NCBI GenBank assembly: GCA_035570275.1
Contig: DATMNI010000284.1
Location: forward strand, 1-5,424
Length of the DNA: 5,424 bases
Direction: 5' to 3'
From: DATMNI01 sp035570275
Lineage (GTDB): Bacteria; Acidobacteriota; Terriglobia; Bryobacterales; Bryobacteraceae
The stretch's first letter is position 1, and each line of letters starts with the position of its first letter. Positions 1 to 5,097 of the stretch are shown in pieces. Below the pieces are notes generated by a model. The model did no database searches and was not told the DNA's origin. It was given only the letters and a program-made list of their open reading frames with translations. A program made the translations under genes and the position numbers.

Positions 1-1
1 G

Positions 2-310
2 ATCTGCGAAATGAAGAACACGGGCAACCGGCACGCCCGTCCACTGGTCTTCTGGAGCATTCGCCGCGATGGCGTGGCGGAGACGGAGTCCAGAGGGAAA
101 GTGGAGGCCACCGTTTTGCTGCCCGACGCCACCATGCGAGAGGCTTATTCCTTACAGCAGCTGTCCTTGGCGCCGGGCCGTTACCAGGCATCGGTTTTCG
201 TTGACTTCCAAGATGGCAAACCGCAGCAGTCGATGTCTCGCGATTTTGAGGTGCTGGCGCCCGCACCCCCGGTACTGAAGCCCCCTGTTGAAGAGCCATT
301 CCATCCGTGA
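2..310 (+). CDS. C-terminal part of a periplasmic pilus-assembly chaperone-like protein (5' end outside window)
   Basis: The frame is open from the first bases of the window, so the ATG at 11 is probably internal and the gene starts upstream; about 102 codons are visible. The fragment opens with a 'KNTGNRHARP' stretch, then 'SIRRDG', 'VLLPDATMREAY', 'LAPGRYQASVFVDF' and a closing 'DFEVL' strand. This matches the C-terminal β-domain of COG3121-like fimbrial chaperones and related CARDB-like modules, where an N-T-G-N motif, an 'LxPGxY' turn and a final F-x-V strand recur. It ends in a Pro-rich tail (APAPPVLKPPVEEP). The expected role is to hold β-rich subunits in the periplasm before export. 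It lies 31 bp before the large usher-like gene on the same strand, which supports co-transcription. The family call rests on motif resemblance; another secreted Ig-fold protein is possible. Confidence 0.6.
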   Translation: MCEMKNTGNRHARPLVFWSIRRDGVAETESRGKVEATVLLPDATMREAYSLQQLSLAPGRYQASVFVDFQDGKPQQSMSRDFEVLAPAPPVLKPPVEEPFHP

Positions 311-332
311 CCCCGGATGCAGTTCGACAAAC

Positions 333-337
333 GGGAG
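333..337 (+). promoter_or_regulatory. Ribosome binding site that sets the start of the usher-like gene
   Basis: GGGAG lies 4 nt before the ATG at 342. The frame is open further upstream to a TTG at 288, but that start would overlap the previous gene and place 18 non-hydrophobic residues before the signal peptide. The ATG at 342 gives a clean Sec signal at residue 1, so it is the chosen start. Confidence 0.7.
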
Positions 338-341
338 AATT

Positions 342-3300
342 ATGACGTCCGTGCGGACGCGTTTTTCCCTGCTCAGTCTGCTCCGGGCAACATTAATGGG
401 TATACTGTCCACACTGGCTCTGGGGCAACAATCGCCACAGGACTACAATTTGCGCGTAAACGGAGCCCCGGTAGTGACCAGCCGGCCGGCCACACGCGTG
501 GCCGGGGAATGGTTTGTCCCGCTGGCGCCGCTCGCCAGGTCATTGGGCGCTAACCTCAGCCTGGACCCCATCGCTCAGTCGCTTCGCGTTTTGCGAAGCA
601 ACGGCGTAACCGCCACGTACGACGGTCCGACGGGCCGAATCCTGCAGGGTTCCGTGTTGGCGGGCCAGGTTGTGAACTTCCGCCAGGTGCAGCTCAATGT
701 GGGCATGGAGAACGTGGTGTTCCCCCTCAGCGGAGCGGTCGCCCTGTTCGGGGTGACCGCGCGGGAAAATGTGGAAGAACAGGTGCTGGATATCGAGTCG
801 CTGGCGTCCACCGGTGGCGGAGGGGGGGGAAACGGGCCTATGTTCCAGTTCGCCTCGCTGGAAGACAGATATGGACTGATCAGCAACGGCGACATCTGGC
901 AGCAGTTTCTCAACGTCCGTGGAGAAGGCCTGATGGGCGCCAGCCGCCTGACCGGTACCCTGGACCTGACCCGGGCCACGGGAGGCTCCTTCCTTGACTT
1001 CCGGCAGGGTTCCCTCCGCCTGGAGATGGCCAACAGGCGCGCCATTACAGCCGGAGATCAAGGAACTTATACGGGTGTTGAGGCGCTGATGAACTCCGTT
1101 CGAGGGCTGGGTTACGAGTGGGGGTGGCGGGGGTTTCTAGTGGATGGGTACGGAGGCCGCGCTGCCAGTACCACGTCAGTTGGTCTTGGTAATGCCGGAC
1201 TGGCCAACTACGACACCACCCTGGCAGGCTTCGGCTTGCGCCGGAAAGTCAAGACCTCGGACTTCTCGCTGGCGGGAAATGGGTTCCGCGGAGCACGGCG
1301 CAGCGGCACCACTCTCGGAGCAGCCTACAGCGGTACCTACGCCCGGAACGAGTTCAAACTGCAAGGGCTGCTCGGATACTTCTCCGGCTTCAGCTTGCGC
1401 CCTTTGCTGCAATCCGTGAACACCGCCCTGGGTTCCCAGCCGGCGGCAACGGTTGCCCCAGGCGGCATCGTGCAGGTGGAGCAGGAAACGCAGCACGTCA
1501 AAGGCTTGGGCTACGGGATCAGCGTGGTGGACAGTTATACGCCGCTCAAGAGCAACATCGTGTCATTCACCGGACTATGGGAGAACTATAGCCGGAATTT
1601 CCTCATCGTGAGAGAGGAGTCGCGTTTCAGCGCGGTTGCGAGAGAGTCTTTTTCCGCCAGCCTGCGGCCGAGCCGGTATATCAGCTTCATGGGCAGCATC
1701 CATCAGGACGCAGAGCTGTTGGGGAGCATCGGATCCCAAAGAGGCTACACCTATGGGGTCAACGCCTCGACGCCCGGGCGCATACCGATTCAAGGCGGAT
1801 ACTTCCGGTCGGTCCAGAGGAATGGCGGTCCATCGGGCACTCTCTTTGAGTTGTCCCAGTATTCTCTCCAAGTGCCCAGATGGAACCGTTTTGGGGTGAG
1901 CGCTATTTACTCCGATGTTCACTTCGGCAGTCTGCTGTCGCGATCTATCACCGAGACTCTCTCGGCCGATTTCAGGCGCTTCGGCCGCCTGTCGCTCCAC
2001 GACCAGTTGCAGGTTCAGAGCGGCAACAATTACGGGCTCGACTGGTCTAAGGAGTTCGGGCGGTCAGGGGCCTACGTCTTGGGCGGTCTGGAACGTCAGA
2101 CGTCGCGGCAACGGGAAGCGATGCTCGCTCCCGTGGCGGCGCTCAGACTTCCCCTGTTCCGTGGACAAACCTTGACCATGTCGTATCTCAGCGTCGGTGG
2201 GTCATCCTTGTTCCGTATCGAGATCGGCGGTCCGATTCTCCGGAGAAGAGAACAGGTGACGGCGAACTCACAGACGGCGCTCATCGTTCTTGCATCGCTC
2301 ACCGGCCAGGTCTATTTCGACGTAGATCTGGACGGAAGCTTCAAGGCCGGCGTGGATCGCCCCATCCCCCAAATGCAGGTCTGGCTGGACGGCGAAGTCA
2401 GCACCACCACCGACTCGGCGGGTTATTTCCATTTCGACGGCCTCACTCCCGGCAGCCATCTCCTGCGCGCGCGCATCACCACCCTTCCCGCCAACCTCAT
2501 TCTTGTCCAGGAGGAACTGCACGTGGCGGTCATGCCGTACCGGTCCAACCAGCAGGACTTTCGAGCCATCCGGACCGGGAAGATCCAAGGCACGGTGACC
2601 ATCGCCACCCTGGACGATGCCGGCCGAGAAATGGTGAAGCCGTTTCCCGACGCGCGAATTCTCGCCACCGGCAACCGGGATACGTTTTCCGAGAGCGATG
2701 GCACCTTCGTCCTGGGCGATCTGCCCCCGGGCACCTACCAACTCCGGATGGACCCTGCCAGCGTGCCCGGCAGCTTCGTCTGCCAACCCGCGATGCAAAC
2801 CGTGGAAGTGAAATCCGGCAAGATCTCGGCCGCCGCGGAGTTCCGCATCCTTCGACCGGTGATCGTGCGATCGGCCCCAGCTCCTTCGCGAGGCGCGGTC
2901 GAAGGCTTCGTTTGGGAAATCCGTACCGGCGGCCGCGCACCCGCGCCGGGAGTCACCGTTCGGCTCGACCAGGGACGCACTGCCGCTTCAGGGTCCGATG
3001 GCCGCTTCCGCTTCACGGACGTACCCGCGGGCGATCACCGCATTGGAATCGTCACCGAACAACTGCCGGTCGAGTTCGACCTCGGACCTGCGAGTGAAGC
3101 CAATGTCGCCGTCACCGCCGGCAGGGCAGCCACGGTCGACTTTAGCGTCGTCATTATGGCATTCCTGGGAGGTAGGGTCAGCGGCCCGCCCGGTCTGCCG
3201 TTGAATGGTATCGTGATCCGCCTCGCCGGTAGCGAACGCCAGACCACCGCCGACGCCGCAGGCAATTTCCGTTTCCCCAGGCTCCGCGACGGCGATTACA

Positions 3301-3518
3301 CCGTTGTGTTGGAAGAGAAGACGCTGCCTGAAAATGCCGTCCTGACGACACCCGGCAGCGTCACCCTCTCTCTCCGCGCCGGCAAGGAAACGCCGGCCGC
3401 CGAATTTCACTTCGAGATTCGCAAGACGGAAGAGCCCGCTCACGCAAAGCGGGCTGCCGGCAAAGGCGCGTCCCCATATGACGAACGAAATCAAACCCAA
3501 AGGGATGCCGTGAAATAG
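342..3518 (+). CDS. Usher-like outer-membrane β-barrel protein with four C-terminal Ig-like (carboxypeptidase-regulatory-type) domains
   Basis: The protein has 1058 residues. Residues 1-28 form a Sec signal (Arg5, Arg7, hydrophobic core, A-L-G/Q cleavage). Residues about 34-150 resemble a copper amine oxidase N-terminal/stalk domain: 'LRVNG', then 'WFVPLAPLARSLGANL', then 'LRVLRSNG'. A Gly6 linker follows at 158-163. Residues about 166-648 are rich in alternating polar and hydrophobic strands with many aromatics and short turns, as expected of an outer-membrane barrel. Four tandem β-sandwich domains follow, starting near 651, 747, 851 and 940. Each carries a (D/A)xxGxFxF-type core (about 691-696, 784-789, 884-889, 971-976), a 'PG/DG-(S/T/D)(H/Y)' turn and a '(L/V)P' strand. 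The tail after about 1030 is basic and polar. By position beside chaperones and a pilin-like gene, it probably exports subunits across the outer membrane. Classical FimD ushers are about 800-850 residues and lack this N-terminal domain and four-domain tail, so the usher role is inference; a surface-exposed barrel adhesin is the main alternative. Confidence 0.6.
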   Translation: MTSVRTRFSLLSLLRATLMGILSTLALGQQSPQDYNLRVNGAPVVTSRPATRVAGEWFVPLAPLARSLGANLSLDPIAQSLRVLRSNGVTATYDGPTGRILQGSVLAGQVVNFRQVQLNVGMENVVFPLSGAVALFGVTARENVEEQVLDIESLASTGGGGGGNGPMFQFASLEDRYGLISNGDIWQQFLNVRGEGLMGASRLTGTLDLTRATGGSFLDFRQGSLRLEMANRRAITAGDQGTYTGVEALMNSVRGLGYEWGWRGFLVDGYGGRAASTTSVGLGNAGLANYDTTLAGFGLRRKVKTSDFSLAGNGFRGARRSGTTLGAAYSGTYARNEFKLQGLLGYFSGFSLRPLLQSVNTALGSQPAATVAPGGIVQVEQETQHVKGLGYGISVVDSYTPLKSNIVSFTGLWENYSRNFLIVREESRFSAVARESFSASLRPSRYISFMGSIHQDAELLGSIGSQRGYTYGVNASTPGRIPIQGGYFRSVQRNGGPSGTLFELSQYSLQVPRWNRFGVSAIYSDVHFGSLLSRSITETLSADFRRFGRLSLHDQLQVQSGNNYGLDWSKEFGRSGAYVLGGLERQTSRQREAMLAPVAALRLPLFRGQTLTMSYLSVGGSSLFRIEIGGPILRRREQVTANSQTALIVLASLTGQVYFDVDLDGSFKAGVDRPIPQMQVWLDGEVSTTTDSAGYFHFDGLTPGSHLLRARITTLPANLILVQEELHVAVMPYRSNQQDFRAIRTGKIQGTVTIATLDDAGREMVKPFPDARILATGNRDTFSESDGTFVLGDLPPGTYQLRMDPASVPGSFVCQPAMQTVEVKSGKISAAAEFRILRPVIVRSAPAPSRGAVEGFVWEIRTGGRAPAPGVTVRLDQGRTAASGSDGRFRFTDVPAGDHRIGIVTEQLPVEFDLGPASEANVAVTAGRAATVDFSVVIMAFLGGRVSGPPGLPLNGIVIRLAGSERQTTADAAGNFRFPRLRDGDYTVVLEEKTLPENAVLTTPGSVTLSLRAGKETPAAEFHFEIRKTEEPAHAKRAAGKGASPYDERNQTQRDAVK
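486..505 (+). repeat. Perfect 8-bp inverted repeat with 4-nt loop inside the usher-like gene
   Basis: CCGGCCAC (486-493) and GTGGCCGG (498-505) are exact reverse complements separated by ACGC. All but one base of each arm is G or C, so the mRNA could form a stable hairpin about 145 nt after the start codon. It encodes residues 49-55. No function is evident; short GC palindromes also arise by chance in GC-rich genes. Confidence 0.5.
822..829 (+). repeat. Run of eight G in the Gly linker of the usher-like gene
   Basis: Eight consecutive G lie within the codons for the Gly6 linker (residues 158-163), between the N-terminal domain and the putative barrel. A one-base slip here would truncate the protein before the barrel, so the tract could act as an on/off switch. 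As sequenced, it is in the ON frame. Confidence 0.6.
3433..3455 (+). repeat. Perfect 8-bp inverted repeat near the 3' end of the usher-like gene
   Basis: AGCCCGCT (3433-3440) and AGCGGGCT (3448-3455) are exact reverse complements with a 7-nt loop, ending 60 nt before the stop codon. No T-run follows, so this is not a standard intrinsic terminator. It might stabilise or mark a processing point of the operon mRNA between the usher-like gene and the subunit genes, which is inference. Confidence 0.5.
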
Positions 3519-3665
3519 CAGATCGCAGGCGCTCCCGAGGTTCTCGTACGATGCCGCTGGCGTGGTGACCATTGGCCGGTACATCGTCGCGTTCAACGGC
3601 GATTGGCAGCAGTCGCCGGGCCGGGAAGGTCCGACGTCGAGATCGAGTTGCACGAACTGGCGTGA
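3519..3665 (+). other. Possible relic of a short coding sequence, unrecognised
   Basis: No intact gene with a credible start is present. One frame (from about 3541) reads 'FSYDAAGVVTIGRYIVAF' then 'NGDWQQSPG', which looks protein-like. Another frame reads 'GRSDVEIELHELA' and stops at 3663-3665, three bases before the ATG of the next pseudogene. A single -1 shift near 3615-3630 would join the two. I do not recognise a family, and the coding appearance could be accidental in GC-rich DNA. Confidence 0.25.
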
Positions 3666-3668
3666 AGT

Positions 3669-4049
3669 ATGGACTCTTTTGTGAAGCGAATCTTCCTGGT
3701 GTCTATGGCGGCGGCAACCCTGCCTGCGCAGACCCAGATCCGCGATACCGCTATACCGGGGTTTCGCGAACCAAGTTCACTGGCAAGGTGACGATCTCCG
3801 CCCCGGACCATGACAACCGCCTCTGGCAGCAGCGTTCTCCGCTGGCGGCAGGACTCTACGATCACCCGCGGCGCGATCTTGTTCGAACTGGAGCCGAACG
3901 AAACAGCCGTCCGTCCGGAACCAGTATCTGGCGCGTTTCACGCCATCGGGCGGCGGCGCATCTGCCGAGTGGTCGGAGCGATGGGTCGTGCCCCAAGCCC
4001 GATGGCGTTGAAAATCAACCAAGATTACACACTGATCACAGAAATCTGA
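3669..4049 (+). pseudogene. Frameshifted secreted β-protein gene (surface or adhesin-like), decayed
   Basis: It begins with a good signal peptide (MDSFVKRIFLVSMAAATLPA-Q), then 'TQIRDT' to 3749. The frame then closes at a TGA (3789-3791), but the protein continues in other frames: 'YTGVSRTKFTGKVTISAPD' at 3752-3808; 'MTTASGSSVLR' through 'FELEPNETAV' at 3810-3911; 'PSGT' at 3911-3922; 'QYLARFTPSGGG' through 'ERWVVPQ' at 3922-3996; and 'SPMALKINQ' from 3996, stopping at 4047-4049. Joined together, these give one coherent β-rich module of a kind I associate with acidobacterial secreted proteins (KFTG..I.AP..MTTA..G, LEPN(D/E)TA.PSGT.Y, E.WVVP..). The shifts imply at least five indels, mostly single missing bases. 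Its position between usher-like and pilin genes suggests a tip or adaptor subunit. The pieces are seen directly; the family and role are inferred. Local sequencing error could mimic decay. Confidence 0.65.
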
Positions 4050-4061
4050 GCCGTTCGTGGC

Positions 4062-4315
4062 ATGGGTTGCGTGAGCGTTCGAGCAGTACCTTCTGAGTAC
4101 GGCCCGGACTGTGATTCATTCCCCGTACAAGGTAAGCTGTTCATGGGGGCGGACTTACCCGCCCAAGCCAGTTTCTTCGGGCCGAAAAGGACTACCGCCG
4201 GCGCAATTCCAGCGAGCGGAGGGACCCTGACTGTCAGCGTCCGGATTGCTGTGCCAACCCAACTTTCACACTGGGCAGTTTCTCCGGAACGGTCAGGTTG
4301 ATCCCTTCGCAGTAA
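4062..4315 (+). pseudogene. Relic of a pilin-like subunit gene, paralogous to the intact gene downstream
   Basis: The recognisable part is the C-terminus. 'IPASGGTLTVSVRIAVPTQ' ends near 4262 in one frame, and 'TFTLGSFSGTVRLIPSQ' plus a TAA stop (4313-4315) continues in the frame reached by one missing base near 4261-4263. The last 30 residues, starting at GTLTV, align without gaps to residues 195-224 of the pilin-like protein at 4366-5052, with 13 identities including LTV, the TxG turn and FSGTV. Upstream of about 4190 the frame stays open to 4062, but I see no convincing match and no signal peptide. The gene is therefore truncated and frameshifted, about 80 residues against 228 in the intact copy. 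The left limit is uncertain. Confidence 0.55.
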
Positions 4316-4341
4316 TTTCCACGATCAGCAATTAGGCAATT

Positions 4342-4356
4342 CAGGTAAAGGACCTG
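4342..4356 (+). promoter_or_regulatory. Shine-Dalgarno sequence in the loop of a short hairpin before the pilin-like gene
   Basis: CAGGT (4342-4346) and ACCTG (4352-4356) are reverse complements flanking AAAGG, so the likely ribosome binding site (AAAGGA, 4347-4352) would sit mostly in the loop. It is 13 nt from the ATG at 4366, somewhat longer than usual. A 5-bp stem is weak and may be chance. Confidence 0.35.
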
Positions 4357-4365
4357 CTTAACATT

Positions 4366-5052
4366 ATGAAACGCATGAGTATTTTGCTGTCTGCATCTGC
4401 CGTTCTCGCAATTCTGCCGGGCATTGTCCTGGCACAAGGGACCACTGGAACCGGAACATTCGGTGGCACCGTTCCAACCACGTTTTCCATCGCCAACACC
4501 AGCAACGGAAGTCTGGCAGCAGCCTTGGGAACTTTCGGCACCTTGACCATCGGCAAGAATGTTCTTTCCACTCCTACCCCACTCGCGTTCCGGCTGCGCA
4601 GCAACGCTGGTTACAAGCTGACGGCGCAGGTCGGCTCGCTGGTAGGCATCACCGATGGAGCGCCTAGCGGCGTGAGCACGACTCTCCAGGCCATCAAGAC
4701 CGGCGACATCGGGATCGGCTTTACGACGGCTGTTGACCGGTCCGGTCTCAGCGTGGTTAACGGAGGCGCCAGCCCCACGCGCACGGACTCGGTTGTGACC
4801 GGATTTGATGTGACCGCAGGCTGGCCTTCGGTCAGTACTGGCCACACACCCGCCTTCACCAAAACCCTGCACGATATTTTTGCTGCCGACACTCAGATTA
4901 TGAGTGGGGACCGCATCAGTGCCAGTGGCGACAACAGCAGCAGCGACAACTTCCTCACCGTAACGGTGGGCGTCGCCACCCTGCCCCAGTACCTGACCCC
5001 TGGAGACTTCAGCGGCACGGTTACGTTCACCATCGCCGCCTCAGGGACCTAG
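4366..5052 (+). CDS. Secreted pilin-like (spore-coat-U-like) subunit, 228 residues
   Basis: Residues 1-23 are a Sec signal peptide (Lys2, Arg3, hydrophobic core, V-L-A/Q cleavage). The mature protein is Gly/Ser/Thr-rich and β-strand-like throughout. It starts with a low-complexity stretch (25-35) that could serve as a donor strand or linker. 'FRLRSNAGYKLTA' (75-87) resembles the SNxxYxL strand of spore coat U and archaic pilin domains. 'LTVTVGVATLP' (197-207) and 'TPGDFSGTVTFTIA' (211-224) resemble the closing strands, where a G-x-(Y/F)-x-x-x-V-x-V pattern is usual. It has no cysteine, whereas many such pilins have a disulfide. It lies 45 bp before a chaperone-like gene, the usual partner. 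The likely role is a structural subunit of a surface fibre; a non-polymerising secreted β-protein is possible. The start at 4366 is chosen for the basic n-region; the ATG at 4375 is an alternative. Confidence 0.6.
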   Translation: MKRMSILLSASAVLAILPGIVLAQGTTGTGTFGGTVPTTFSIANTSNGSLAAALGTFGTLTIGKNVLSTPTPLAFRLRSNAGYKLTAQVGSLVGITDGAPSGVSTTLQAIKTGDIGIGFTTAVDRSGLSVVNGGASPTRTDSVVTGFDVTAGWPSVSTGHTPAFTKTLHDIFAADTQIMSGDRISASGDNSSSDNFLTVTVGVATLPQYLTPGDFSGTVTFTIAASGT

Positions 5053-5084
5053 AAACAGCGCTGAGGCTCTGCAAGCAAGCGATT

Positions 5085-5092
5085 AAAGGGGG
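5085..5092 (+). promoter_or_regulatory. Strong ribosome binding site of the downstream chaperone-like gene
   Basis: AAAGGGGG lies 5 nt before the ATG at 5098, in the 45-bp gap after the pilin-like gene. It fixes the start of the downstream gene and argues for translation as a separate operon cistron. Confidence 0.7.
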
Positions 5093-5097
5093 CTGGT

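Noticed and set aside
288..341. Upstream TTG start for the usher-like gene
   Set aside because: It overlaps the previous gene, adds residues before an otherwise clean signal peptide and has no good ribosome binding site. The ATG at 342 has GGGAG at the right distance.
540..1061. 173-codon open frame on the - strand
   Set aside because: It is a shadow of the N-terminal and early barrel part of the usher-like gene, with no motif support.
2988..3653. 221-codon open frame on the - strand
   Set aside because: It lies mostly antisense to the Ig-like domains of the usher-like gene, shows no recognisable motifs, and long antisense frames are common in GC-rich coding DNA.
3572..4096. Single 174-residue + strand open frame as a real gene
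   Set aside because: Only short pieces of it (3752-3808, 3911-3922) look like the secreted-protein family; the rest is Arg-rich out-of-frame sequence. The coherent protein is spread over three frames.
4298..4326. Possible promoter with TTGATC as -35 before the pilin-like gene
   Set aside because: At 17-18 nt spacing the -10 position reads ACGATC or CGATCA, which is too poor to support a promoter call.
4234..4872. 212-codon open frame on the - strand
   Set aside because: It is antisense to the pilin-like gene, which has a clear signal peptide and β-domain pattern; the reverse product is low-complexity and has no family features.
5053..5097. Terminator or palindrome in the gap between pilin-like and chaperone-like genes
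   Set aside because: Only a short CAGCGCTG palindrome is present, with no stem-loop followed by a T-run.
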